Shown in pieces: positions 23,813 to 31,769 of a stretch of DNA of 38,958 nt (its first letter is position 1; each line of letters begins with the position of its first letter). This stretch comes from a virus. The stretch spans positions 1 to 38,958 of the IMG/VR virus record IMGVR_UViG_3300029258_001532; one strand, given 5' to 3'. The position numbers and the translations under genes were made by a program. A model generated the notes under the pieces. It made no database searches. It was not told the origin of the DNA and saw only the letters and a list, made by a program, of their open reading frames with translations.

Positions 23813-24073
23813 CTACAAGCTCAATTTTTCCACGGTGGTTTTAATGGTGGCGATTTCGGCGAGGTTTGCGGCTACCTCGGCCTTTTGTGCCGATGTAAAA
23901 GAGCCCTCAGCGCCTACCATGCTGCTTAACGCGGTTAATTCGTCGTGTATAGTAGTTATACGGGTTTTAAATTCCGTTAGCCTTTGCTTGGCTTGGTTTG
24001 CCAAATCTATAATTTGATCGGGGGCGGTGGCTTTGCTCTTTAATTGCTGCATTTCTGTAAGTATAACGGCCAT
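23813..24073 (-). CDS. Small coiled-coil tail protein (86 aa)
   Basis: An 86-residue, almost wholly helical protein with leucine/isoleucine heptads and alternating charges (LKSKATAPDQIIDLANQAKQ and later NLAEIATIKTTVEKLSL). It has no cysteine, signal or catalytic motif. It lies between the tail component downstream of the tape measure gene and the first large fibre, so it is probably a small tail-tip or fibre-assembly protein. Function inferred from place only. Confidence 0.65.
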   Translation of the reverse strand: MAVILTEMQQLKSKATAPDQIIDLANQAKQRLTEFKTRITTIHDELTALSSMVGAEGSFTSAQKAEVAANLAEIATIKTTVEKLSL

Positions 24074-24096
24074 ATTTTTACCTCTTTACGTTAAAT

Positions 24097-24480
24097 TTAA
24101 ACTTCTACCATTTCAAATGTAACACCGCTGTATAAATTATCGGCGCTTTTTACTACCCGGGTGCGATCCACGGGGCGCGGTATTACGCTATATTCGTCGT
24201 AAGCCGCCGGCCCGGTGTACATGTACAGCGGCAAAGCCGCCTTATTTGTTTTAAAATACTCGTACCAATAATCTAACACCTCGATCGCGCTCTCGGTGAT
24301 CCCGTCGTAGGAAAGTATAAATTCGCGCTTGACGTATAAACAATCCTGTTTTAGCGTGCCGTCGGCTGCGCGTTGATCCCGGGTAGTTTCGATTTTCTTG
24401 ATCGTTACCTTACGGCCAAAAGCCGATAGCTTGCCCGTCGGGCCGGTAGTGCCTAAATAAATATCCCACTCTATAGCCAT
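24097..24480 (-). CDS. Tail component following tape measure (127 aa)
   Basis: A 127-residue protein of mixed beta/alpha type (YLGTTGPTGKLSAFGRKVTI, then KREFILSYDGIT and VLDYWYEYFKTNK). It directly follows the tape measure gene, the usual site of distal tail or tail-tip components in siphoviruses. No named family is assigned with certainty. The start ATG lies one base from the tape-measure stop (TAAATGG), so the genes are probably coupled. Confidence 0.65.
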   Translation of the reverse strand: MAIEWDIYLGTTGPTGKLSAFGRKVTIKKIETTRDQRAADGTLKQDCLYVKREFILSYDGITESAIEVLDYWYEYFKTNKAALPLYMYTGPAAYDEYSVIPRPVDRTRVVKSADNLYSGVTFEMVEV

Positions 24481-26898
24481 TTAAAAACCTTTGCGCTGAT
24501 TTTCCGAGATCCGTATAGTTTCAAGCTGCCGCTCTAATTGCTTAAGCCCCTGCCGGTTACCTATGAAAGTGCCGATATTTAAATTTATCGTAGTGGCGAC
24601 GCCGGCCCCGGGAGCGGCCAGGGCGGCCCCAAGGCCAAAGCTAGGGGCCTCTATTTGGCTTATTTTTTCTATGAAAGCGTCCACGAGTAGACCGATCCCG
24701 CGCTCTAACGGGAAAACGAGCTCGTCAGTGTTTCGCTCGCCGACGATAGCGGGCACGCCCTCGGCGCTGCCGGTAATTAGCCCGCCCTCTTGGAAGGGTA
24801 GCGGGGCCGACGCTACGGCTATGCCCTCGGCTACGCCCAAGGCACCCACGAAAATAGAAAGCGGTATATTCGGTAAGGCCTCAATAACCGCCGACGCGGT
24901 GTTAATCGCGATATTAAACAGCGCCGCCGCCTTTTCACGGATCGCCCGCTGCTTTTCGATTTTCTGCCGCTTTGCCTCGGTCTTGGCCTCTATATCCTCG
25001 ATCGCCTTGGCCTTGGCCTCTTCGCTCATTTCCGAGGCTTCGACGGCTTTTATCTGCCGTTGCTCTTCACGATCAAGGCGCTTTAATTTGTTATCGGAAA
25101 ACATGCCGATCACGCGGTTTAACTTATTAAACATGCCCGACGTTTGCCTTAGCCGATCCTTGATCTCTTGCTTTTGCTTTCGCTTTTCCTCTTCCCTAAA
25201 TTTATCGTTTAACTCTTGCTCTTTTAATTTATATAGGCGCTTAACTGATAAAACATCGGCCCCCAAAGCCTCGGCCTCGGCTATGGCCTTTTGTTTTTCT
25301 ACCTCTAAAAGCTCGGCCTCGGTTAGCGTCATTTGCTGCCGCTCGGATAGGATCTTAGCGTTAAACTCTTTTGCTTTTTCCTCCCGCTCTTCGGCGGCTG
25401 CGAGCTCGTCGCCCCAGGCCTTTTTAGCGGCCTCGGATTTTTCCTTATCGGCTTGCGTTTGGATCTTAGTGGCCGTTGTTAATTTTTTAACCTTATCGGT
25501 TAGGCTTTTAACCGTTTCGGTTACGCTCGCGGTGGCCTTTGTTTGCTCTTGCGCGGCGGTAGTAGCCCGGCGCTGCTCGGCGACGCCCCTAAACATAGCG
25601 GCTTGAAATTTCAATATGGCTATTTTAGCCTTATTTACTTTTTCCTCTAAGCCCGGTATTACCTTAGCGACTTTGCCGACGACGCCCAATATATTTAATA
25701 GGCCGTTAGTATACGCCTGCACTATGGTGTTAATATTTTCCTTAAGGAATAAAACTATATTTTCCCATAGCGCCCGCCATTGGCTTATGATTTTATCCCA
25801 TTGGCTATACCAATACCACCCGATAGCTACGAGCGTGCCTATAAGCGCCACCCAAACTAACATATTCTTTTGGAGGGCCCCCATAGCGGCGGCCCACCCG
25901 AAAGTACCGGCTTTAATGGCTACCAATAGCGGCACAAGTATTTTAGACCACGCTATCAATTTACCGATAGTAAAAACCACCGGGCCAATAGCTGCCAGGA
26001 TAATAATAAAACCTTTAGCCGTTTTACGGGTAGTCTCGTCTAAACCTTTCCACCCCTCGATCATACGCTCGACGATAGAAACCACTTTTTGCATTATTTT
26101 TAAAATGCTATCCCATAAGGGTAGTATTAACTGACCAAGGCTAGCCGATACGTTTTCGAGCCGGGCGGCTAATATTCTTTGTTGGTTCGCGGCACCCGCC
26201 GAGGTGCGGGCGAAATCGCCCTGCGCTACTTTTGTTTGATCTAATATAAGGGCCTGCGCGGCTAATACTTTCGTTTGGGGTAGTAGCGCTTTTTTGGTAG
26301 TGCTCACAAGGCCGAGCTCTAGCGCTTTTTGCCGCATGGTGGCGTCATCTAACATAACGCCATATTTACGGATCGGCTCGGTTTCGCCGCGAAAAGCCGC
26401 GCCGATCGCGGTGATCGCCTCTTCGGGCTCGGTGTTAAAAAAGCTCGCCATATCAGAGGAAAGCTCTACCATTTCCGTAGAAAATTTATTCAAATCTTTG
26501 CCGGCAAGGCCCGCGCTTTTGCCAAAGATCGCAAAGGTGCCGGCGGCGTCCATAGCTTGCGCTTTTGATTGGCCTAGCTTTTCGGCGCTTTTAGACGCCC
26601 ATTTTTCAATGTCTTTTGAAGTCTCGCCGAATATCTCGCCCGTTTTAGAAATTGTTTCGTTTAAATCTACGGCGCTATCGACAAATTTTTTAGAGGCCAC
26701 GGCGGCGGCCAGGATCGGCAAGGTAAAAACCTTGGTTAATACTTTGCCGGTGTCGGAAACCTTGCGCCCAAAACGATCGATCGCCTTTTGCGTGCGCTTG
26801 GTCTGCTTTTCAATTTGGGTTAATTGCTTTTTAGTCTTTTCTACGCCTTGCATACCAATAAGGCCGAATAGTTTAAAAAGCTCCTTACCGGCTGCCAT
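24481..26898 (-). CDS. Tape measure protein
   Basis: An 805-residue tape measure protein. The N-terminal half is helical with the typical LFGLIGMQGVEKTKK, GQSKAQAMDAAG and FRGETEPIRKYG segments of the TP901/lambda-H type. A hydrophobic cluster of likely membrane segments sits at about 290-370. Long charged coiled coils (about 470-660) follow. The C terminus has the usual FQEGGLITGSAEGVPA and GERNTDELVF tail-tip sequence. Length predicts a tail near 120 nm. The start overlaps the upstream frameshifted chaperone gene by 14 bases, as is common. The large open frame on the opposite strand here is a composition artefact. Confidence 0.93.
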   Translation of the reverse strand: MAAGKELFKLFGLIGMQGVEKTKKQLTQIEKQTKRTQKAIDRFGRKVSDTGKVLTKVFTLPILAAAVASKKFVDSAVDLNETISKTGEIFGETSKDIEKWASKSAEKLGQSKAQAMDAAGTFAIFGKSAGLAGKDLNKFSTEMVELSSDMASFFNTEPEEAITAIGAAFRGETEPIRKYGVMLDDATMRQKALELGLVSTTKKALLPQTKVLAAQALILDQTKVAQGDFARTSAGAANQQRILAARLENVSASLGQLILPLWDSILKIMQKVVSIVERMIEGWKGLDETTRKTAKGFIIILAAIGPVVFTIGKLIAWSKILVPLLVAIKAGTFGWAAAMGALQKNMLVWVALIGTLVAIGWYWYSQWDKIISQWRALWENIVLFLKENINTIVQAYTNGLLNILGVVGKVAKVIPGLEEKVNKAKIAILKFQAAMFRGVAEQRRATTAAQEQTKATASVTETVKSLTDKVKKLTTATKIQTQADKEKSEAAKKAWGDELAAAEEREEKAKEFNAKILSERQQMTLTEAELLEVEKQKAIAEAEALGADVLSVKRLYKLKEQELNDKFREEEKRKQKQEIKDRLRQTSGMFNKLNRVIGMFSDNKLKRLDREEQRQIKAVEASEMSEEAKAKAIEDIEAKTEAKRQKIEKQRAIREKAAALFNIAINTASAVIEALPNIPLSIFVGALGVAEGIAVASAPLPFQEGGLITGSAEGVPAIVGERNTDELVFPLERGIGLLVDAFIEKISQIEAPSFGLGAALAAPGAGVATTINLNIGTFIGNRQGLKQLERQLETIRISENQRKGF

Positions 26899-27268
26899 TT
26901 TTGCGGGCCCTTTCTACAATACGTTGCGCGTTTGCCATAGCGTGATCGGCTTCGCGCTTTATGTCTTTTTTTGAGAGCTTAGGTTCATCGGATAACCCTA
27001 GATTTTTTAAATATGTACTCCACTTTGGCGGCTTTTCGACTTGCGCCCCGAGCGTTAGCCAAGCGTTAAACGCGGCGGCTACTAGCCCCTGGCGCTCTTG
27101 GCGTAGCTGCTCGCCTTGCAAATAGCCCCCACGAAATAAAATAGTTTCGTAGGGTGTCGCGTCAAGCTGCGCCGCCGTTAAGTTATCGTAAAACCTTACT
27201 AGGTTTTCGCGCTCTACCGGTTTTCTATTAAGCCTCGGATCTTGTTGTATAGCCCCGAGGCTTGCGAG
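26885..27268 (-). CDS. Tail assembly chaperone, -1 frame extension (GT)
   Basis: The reading frame one base back from the upstream chaperone is open from about 27289 to the stop at 26885. Translated through the slippery site 27274-27268, it would give a fusion of 126 residues from the first gene plus 127 from this frame (253 in all). The extension runs LASLGAIQQDPRLN... and ends RKNGSR, with helical, basic character like lambda GT. A stand-alone start is a weak TTG at 27121 with no ribosome binding site, so expression by frameshift is favoured. It overlaps the tape measure start by 14 bases. Confidence 0.85.
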   Translation of the reverse strand, partial: LASLGAIQQDPRLNRKPVERENLVRFYDNLTAAQLDATPYETILFRGGYLQGEQLRQERQGLVAAAFNAWLTLGAQVEKPPKWSTYLKNLGLSDEPKLSKKDIKREADHAMANAQRIVERARKNGSR

Positions 27269-27645
27269 AAAAAACCCGTAAAACCTTTTTTATCCATTAA
27301 CTGATCTATGATATTTACTTCTATGTCGAAAGGCATAGCGTCGTATTCGGCGCGATCCTGGCACCCGATAAGATCCATAAACCACGCGGCTACCTCGGCC
27401 TCGGCCCACTCTATGATCCCGTCTAAGACGTTTTTGATCGTTTCGTAAAGCTGATCCGTTTCCGCGTCGGGCGCTGCCTCGTCGCCGCTATCCGAGCCGT
27501 CGGGCTTTGCTGCCGGTACCATTTCGGTAAGCCGAATATTACCGGATCGATTGGCAAAAGCCTGTATTAGCTCGGATAGCTTACGGCGATCCTTGCGCGT
27601 TAAATCCCTTATTTTAGGATATTCAAATTCTGTTTTTTCAGTCAT
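27214..27645 (-). CDS. Tail assembly chaperone (G-like)
   Basis: A 143-residue protein, helical, acidic and polar in the middle (KPDGSDSGDEAAPDAETDQ) and ending in a helix with MDKKGFTGFFSQASGLYNK. It sits between the major tail protein and the tape measure gene, where lambda G-type chaperones lie, and it hosts the -1 frameshift signal near its end. The chaperone keeps tape measure protein soluble while the tube polymerises (family knowledge). Start ATG 27645 has AAGGG upstream. No sequence family name can be assigned beyond position and the frameshift. Confidence 0.85.
   Translation of the reverse strand: MTEKTEFEYPKIRDLTRKDRRKLSELIQAFANRSGNIRLTEMVPAAKPDGSDSGDEAAPDAETDQLYETIKNVLDGIIEWAEAEVAAWFMDLIGCQDRAEYDAMPFDIEVNIIDQLMDKKGFTGFFSQASGLYNKIRGLIENR
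27230..27274 (-). promoter_or_regulatory. Programmed -1 frameshift signal (TTTTTTC plus stem)
   Basis: The minus strand reads GGT TTT TTC TCG in the first chaperone frame; T TTT TTC (27274-27268) fits the classical X XXY YYZ slippery heptamer. After a 4-base spacer (TCGC), a perfect 9-bp stem AAGCCTCGG (27263-27255) and CCGAGGCTT (27238-27230) encloses a 16-base loop. This pairs a slippery site with a stimulatory hairpin at about the right distance and leads into the open -1 frame. Established parallels are the G/GT pairs of lambda and other siphoviruses. Confidence 0.88.
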
Positions 27646-27684
27646 AATTTTTTGCCCTTTTTGTTTATTTGTTACTGCTTATGA

Positions 27685-28260
27685 CTAGCTCGGGTAATAG
27701 ATAGTCCACGGCTCCGTATCGGTGCCGGCGGCTAAATCCGCCGGATCGAAATGAGCGGTAAACGTAACGGCTACTACGCCCTCTTCTTTGTCGGCAAAAG
27801 AAAGCTCGAAATTGCCGTCGGCTATTACGTCGCTGAGCTTGATCGCGCACTCGCCTAACGCGGTGTCGCCGGAAACGTCGCCCACTAACGTAACGTCGCT
27901 AAGAAAATCGGCGTCGGCGATCTTGAAATCGCCACGGGTGATCGCGTCCCAATCGGTTTCAAAAGTGGCCGAATCGGAGCCCACCAAGAGCCGTTTTAAA
28001 TTATCGGTAGTGTGCTCAATAAAATTAACGGTTAATGAAGCCTTAACCATAGTGATCCGGCGTGAACCTTTCACCGGGCCCCGGGCCCCGTCTACCTCCA
28101 TTTCGCGGATCTCTTGCTCAATGATAAATTGAGAGCCGCCCCGGGTGGCCCCTAAGAGGGTGCCAAGCGCGGCGAAGCCGGTAAAACCGGTATAAGCCGC
28201 CCCCGAGTCTATGATAAATTTCTGGTATGTGTCGGCGCTTATGCCGTGTTTTCTGGACAT
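27685..28260 (-). CDS. Major tail (tube) protein
   Basis: A 191-residue tail tube subunit. It begins MSRKHGISADTYQKFIIDSGA and contains GTLLGATRGG and a final beta pair ending EPWTIYYPS. A perfectly spaced AAAGGAGGT precedes the ATG, as expected for an abundant virion protein. Its N-terminal half closely matches the first 190 residues of the neighbouring 485-residue protein, including GTLxGATRGG and the PW.IY.P end, so the two genes are paralogues. It would polymerise as the tail tube. No signal or membrane segment. Confidence 0.85.
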   Translation of the reverse strand: MSRKHGISADTYQKFIIDSGAAYTGFTGFAALGTLLGATRGGSQFIIEQEIREMEVDGARGPVKGSRRITMVKASLTVNFIEHTTDNLKRLLVGSDSATFETDWDAITRGDFKIADADFLSDVTLVGDVSGDTALGECAIKLSDVIADGNFELSFADKEEGVVAVTFTAHFDPADLAAGTDTEPWTIYYPS

Positions 28261-28286
28261 TGTTCTAACCTCCTTTTAGGTTTTTG

Positions 28287-29744
28287 TTATGCTGCAATTT
28301 GCTGCCAAGATCCCGATCCTATAAATGTAGTTTGCCACGTTGCCCCGTCGTCGCTGCTATAAGCTACGTTACCGTCGGATCCTATGGCAACAAAAAGGCC
28401 CTTACTATAGACCATATCGCCCCAAGTGGCCGCGCTCGGGATCGGCATATTACCCACCGAAACCCAATTAAGGCCGCCGTCGGTAGACTTTGCCACCGCG
28501 CCGCCCGAGGCCGCCGCGATAGCTAAAAAAGTGCCGTCGCCGTAGGCTACCGCTACCCACGAGGTAGAGCTAGGCAAAGCGCCGCCGGCGTTCCATGTTA
28601 TACCGTTTGAACTGTAAGCCGTTACCGTGCTATTCCGGCAAATAGCTACATACTTATTACCACCGTAGGCGAGATCCTCCCAATTAGTAGCGCCCGGCAT
28701 AGTGCCGGCGCTCCAATTGATCCCGTCGGCGCTATAATTGCAAACGGTAGAATTTGGCACGAGCGCTACGAATTTGTCGCCGTATACCAAAGCCTCGAAA
28801 GCTAGCGCCGCCGTCATATCAGCCGACGCCCAAGAGGCCCCGTTATCACTTGAATAGGCGGCTTTGCCGTTTGGTGGCTGCGGATTATTGCCCCTATTTG
28901 TAACTACGAAAACGCCGGCCCCGTAGGCCGCCCGCACCCAAACTATATTATCACCTATATCATAGGGTAACGCGCCGCCCGCCGTCCACGCGGCCCCGTC
29001 GGCGCTGTAAGCGCTCGTTAAGCCCTGGGCGTCAACGGCCAGGAAAACGCCGTTGCCCCGGGCGATAACGCGCCAAAAGGCCTCGCTCGGCAGTAATACC
29101 GCCGTCCAATCCATATCTATAGCCGAATAGCCGGCGTTATCGGCCACCGTAGCGGGTGCGCCCAGGGCGGCAAAAAGCCCGGGATTCGGCCAGTAAATAC
29201 GCCACGGGGGCGTAGCAAAGCCGGCGGCCTCGGTATAGAAAGCCGAAAAAACCCACTTGCTTACGGCCTCGGCCTTATCCTTAAAGCCCAGGCTTAGATC
29301 GTTTTCGCATATCGGGTTATCTATGATCAAGGCTACGGGCTCGTCTTGGCCGGAAATCTGCGCGATCAATGCGATATTTGTAAGAGTATGCACGGCGAGA
29401 TCGTCCCACTCGGCCCCGGTGATCTTGGTGTAAACCTGGCTAAAAGCGTCTTCGGTGGAAACGTTAGGGATCGCCAAGCTAAGATTAGCCACGTCAAACG
29501 CGATTATACTAACCTCTAAAGTTATTTTTTCGCCTATTAGTTGCTTTTGGCCGGCTACCTGGCCCGGGATCCCCTCGTATTTGAGATCCTTATACTCGGG
29601 CGTGCGTTTGAAAACAGCGCCGCCCCGGGTGGCCCCTATTAGCGTGCCGAGGTTATCGAAATCAACAAAATTTTTATAGATCGCCCCCGAGTCTAGCAAA
29701 AACTTGCCGTATGTATCGCTCGCTATGCCGTGGTGCCTTGCCAT
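28287..29744 (-). CDS. Tail tube paralogue with C-terminal beta-propeller
   Basis: A 485-residue fusion. Residues 1-190 match the major tail protein (HGIASDTYGKFLLDSGA, GTLIGATRGG, PPWRIYWP). Residues about 205-485 form six or seven blades with an Asp-box-like S.D(G)..W motif (YSADGAAW, YSSDNGASW, YSADGINW, YSSNGITW, KSTDGGLNW, YSSDDGATW) and recurring W..VAYG.G.F strands. The chain ends SWQQIAA, which can close the first blade. The propeller would decorate the tail surface, likely for sugar or surface contact. It is transcribed before the simple tube gene. A gene fusion rather than a frameshift makes this variant. Confidence 0.82.
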   Translation of the reverse strand: MARHHGIASDTYGKFLLDSGAIYKNFVDFDNLGTLIGATRGGAVFKRTPEYKDLKYEGIPGQVAGQKQLIGEKITLEVSIIAFDVANLSLAIPNVSTEDAFSQVYTKITGAEWDDLAVHTLTNIALIAQISGQDEPVALIIDNPICENDLSLGFKDKAEAVSKWVFSAFYTEAAGFATPPWRIYWPNPGLFAALGAPATVADNAGYSAIDMDWTAVLLPSEAFWRVIARGNGVFLAVDAQGLTSAYSADGAAWTAGGALPYDIGDNIVWVRAAYGAGVFVVTNRGNNPQPPNGKAAYSSDNGASWASADMTAALAFEALVYGDKFVALVPNSTVCNYSADGINWSAGTMPGATNWEDLAYGGNKYVAICRNSTVTAYSSNGITWNAGGALPSSTSWVAVAYGDGTFLAIAAASGGAVAKSTDGGLNWVSVGNMPIPSAATWGDMVYSKGLFVAIGSDGNVAYSSDDGATWQTTFIGSGSWQQIAA

Positions 29745-29750
29745 TTTCTA

Positions 29751-30569
29751 TTAATCGTCCACGAGTAAAAGATCAAAGCCGGCTTGGGTGCCCGACTCGT
29801 CGGAAGCGTCTACGAGCCGGATCCTTATATCCGTATGCTCGGGCAAAGGGCCCGCCGGGATCCCGTATTCATACTGCCACCACGACGATCCAATATTAAT
29901 TAAACCCGCCTCGCCTTTTACAAGCCAAGCGCCGTTAGTGCCGTTGTTTAGCTTGGCCTGCCATTGAAAAAGACCGTCTTGGCCGTTTTTATCGTCGTTA
30001 AAAAACGCTACATAGCCCTTTATAAAATACCCGGTTTTACCGTCGGGGATCGTGTATATAGCTTGCTGCGTTTGGCCCTCGCCGGCGGCTATAAAAGCGC
30101 CTACAAGAGCCTCGCCCGCCACCCTTATTGATATATCGCCGGCGTTGGTATCCGCGGCCCCTGCCGATACGACAAAAGCCCGAAAAGTGCGCCGCCATAC
30201 TCCCGCGAGATCTACCGAATCGGTGCCCACCATTGTAACGGTATCGGCTTGCTCGGCCCAGTTAGAATCTAACCCAAATACGGCCACCGTTAGCGCCCCG
30301 CTACCACCGATCGAGTCCGCGCCCGCCGTGCTGATAACTACCATAGATCGAGCCGTATCGGGATAAAAATTATATGCCCCGCCGGCGGCCCAAACATCCT
30401 CGCCGCTAGTTGCGGCCTCGTTTTTACCGAATTTATTTATAGACGAGTGCCCGGGCACGTTGCCTTTAGCCACGTCGGCGTAAAAACTTACTATACCCCT
30501 GTAATGTTTATCACCGCAAAAAGCGGCGGCGGCTAAAACCGATAAAATCAAAAAAATATTTCTAATCAT
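29751..30569 (-). CDS. Virion-type protein with signal sequence (272 aa)
   Basis: A 272-residue beta-rich protein in the tail gene block. The ATG at 30569 is preferred because AAGGGG lies just upstream; a start 36 bases earlier has none. The N terminus is a signal-peptide-like stretch (MIRNIFLILSVLAAAAFC, then GDKH). The cysteine after it is not a good lipobox, as Phe precedes it. Segments such as SGALTVAVFGLDSN, GVWRRTFRAFVV and YTIPDGKTGYF are typical of phage structural proteins. Signal peptides are unusual on virion proteins. It lies between the tail terminator and tube genes. Function unknown; a secreted product is the alternative. Confidence 0.7.
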   Translation of the reverse strand: MIRNIFLILSVLAAAAFCGDKHYRGIVSFYADVAKGNVPGHSSINKFGKNEAATSGEDVWAAGGAYNFYPDTARSMVVISTAGADSIGGSGALTVAVFGLDSNWAEQADTVTMVGTDSVDLAGVWRRTFRAFVVSAGAADTNAGDISIRVAGEALVGAFIAAGEGQTQQAIYTIPDGKTGYFIKGYVAFFNDDKNGQDGLFQWQAKLNNGTNGAWLVKGEAGLINIGSSWWQYEYGIPAGPLPEHTDIRIRLVDASDESGTQAGFDLLLVDD

Positions 30570-30583
30570 TTTAAACCCCTTTT

Positions 30584-31003
30584 TTATAAAGTTTCCTCGG
30601 CCCACTTTTTCCGGCCCGCCCGGGCGCTTAGCCTTACGACATAGTGCCGGATCTTAACGTCGCTGTTCTCTACCTCGCGCCCGTCCTCGTAATATATGCG
30701 AATAGTACCAAACCGATCGTCGGTCATAATTTCAACGTGATCACAAACAAACTCGATCCGCTCGGCGATCTGTCTTAATTCCTTGCCGCTCTCTTGGCGG
30801 TGGTATATGTCTAAAGTCACGTCGAAACCCGAGGCGGCCAGATTTTCGACGGCGTTTTTATCTATGTCAAAAACTATATAAGGCCGCTCGGCCTTTTGCG
30901 GGGCCGCACTGGAAAAAATAGCCGGGGCGCTCTCAAAGGTAGAGAGCAACGCAACTAAAGCGCTATCGGCAGCTAAAAGCGTTATTAATGATCCTTCAAA
31001 CAT
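30584..31003 (-). CDS. Tail terminator-like protein (DUF3168)
   Basis: A 139-residue protein matching DUF3168/tail completion proteins: an N-terminal helix (SLITLLAADSALVALLSTF), PYIVFDID, then VTLDIYHRQESGKELRQIAERI and a C-terminal beta sheet. Such proteins cap the tube and join it to the head connector. It follows the HK97 gp10-like gene in the usual order. Its 3' end runs 22 bases past the predicted longer start of the next gene, which is why the later start is chosen there. Confidence 0.82.
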   Translation of the reverse strand: MFEGSLITLLAADSALVALLSTFESAPAIFSSAAPQKAERPYIVFDIDKNAVENLAASGFDVTLDIYHRQESGKELRQIAERIEFVCDHVEIMTDDRFGTIRIYYEDGREVENSDVKIRHYVVRLSARAGRKKWAEETL

Positions 31004-31006
31004 GTT

Positions 31007-31390
31007 TTACCAATACCGCTCACTCATAAGTTTAATAATCTCGGGCTCGGCCTCGCGTAGCGACGGGAAAACAAAAGGGCGCTTATTGCGCGTTTTGCCG
31101 TCGCCGTGCCCAAACTCTAATAAATGCGCTGTAAAATACTTACTACCTACCTTGGCCGAGCGATCGGCTTTTAATAATTGAAAGCCTATGCTACGCCGTA
31201 ACGCCCCGCTGCGCCGGGTGGGAAAGCCCCCGGGCGTAGACGTGCCTTTTTTACCTATGTTTTTGCGCATTATTTTAGCGGCGTACCGGGCCGCCTCGCG
31301 CCTGTTTTCAAATTCACCGCGATCAAGATCCGCAAAAATAGCGTCGGTGTTAAGCGTGAGCTTTGAAAATTTGCCTTTGACTACGCTCAC
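31007..31390 (-). CDS. HK97 gp10-like head-tail protein
   Basis: A 127-residue protein of the HK97 gp10 family: FENRREAARYAAKIMRKNIG, PTRRSGALRRSIGF and AHLLEFGHGDGKTRNKRPF, with the usual RRSG.LR.SI motif and the EFG stretch. It is part of the head-tail connecting region (completion or tail-side joining). It overlaps the head-closure gene by 4 bases (ATGA). Confidence is high for the family, moderate for the exact place in the neck. Confidence 0.87.
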   Translation of the reverse strand: MSVVKGKFSKLTLNTDAIFADLDRGEFENRREAARYAAKIMRKNIGKKGTSTPGGFPTRRSGALRRSIGFQLLKADRSAKVGSKYFTAHLLEFGHGDGKTRNKRPFVFPSLREAEPEIIKLMSERYW

Positions 31391-31767
31391 GGGCGGCGCT
31401 CCTCGGCGATCATAAATTGCTCTATATCTCGGGTTTGAATATCCTCTAAAGTCTTAATATAAAAGTAACGAGTACCGGCAGGGGTAACAAAAACCGCCCG
31501 GCCTACCTCGGCCACGGGGATATTAGAGCGAACCCTTAAATAGTGGGTAGCTATAATATTCCAAGAGCGCATTTCTGCGCGTACTTGCGCCTTAATTGGT
31601 ACGATCTCGGTAGGTATTTGGGTAGCGCCGGAAATATTGGCCCAAACCTCGGTAAAACCGCCCTCGCCGTCGGGTGTCTCGGTCTTGGCCTGATAGTCGA
31701 CATAGTGGCGGCACCGGCTCGCGAGCGTTTTGGTTTTGCCTTTGCTATCGGCGCGAAAAATAGCCAT
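31387..31767 (-). CDS. Head-tail adaptor / head closure protein
   Basis: A 126-residue protein of the SPP1 gp16/HK97-type head-tail joining family (PF05521): RCRHYVDYQAKTETPDGEGGFTEVW, then THYLRVRSN and AGTRYFYIKTLED. It closes the head after packaging and docks the tail. Gene order (connector, closure, gp10-like, terminator) is the usual one. It overlaps the next gene by 4 bases. Confidence 0.85.
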   Translation of the reverse strand: MAIFRADSKGKTKTLASRCRHYVDYQAKTETPDGEGGFTEVWANISGATQIPTEIVPIKAQVRAEMRSWNIIATHYLRVRSNIPVAEVGRAVFVTPAGTRYFYIKTLEDIQTRDIEQFMIAEERRP

Positions 31768-31769
31768 AT

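Noticed and set aside
24563-25606. Long plus-strand open frame (347 codons) opposite the tape measure gene
   Set aside because: It is a shadow of the tape measure coding frame, Ser/Ala-rich and with no ribosome binding site. The tape measure protein has clear family features.
30570-30605. Longer start for the 272-residue protein
   Set aside because: It would overlap the tail terminator gene and has no ribosome site, while ATG 30569 follows AAGGGG and begins the signal-like stretch.
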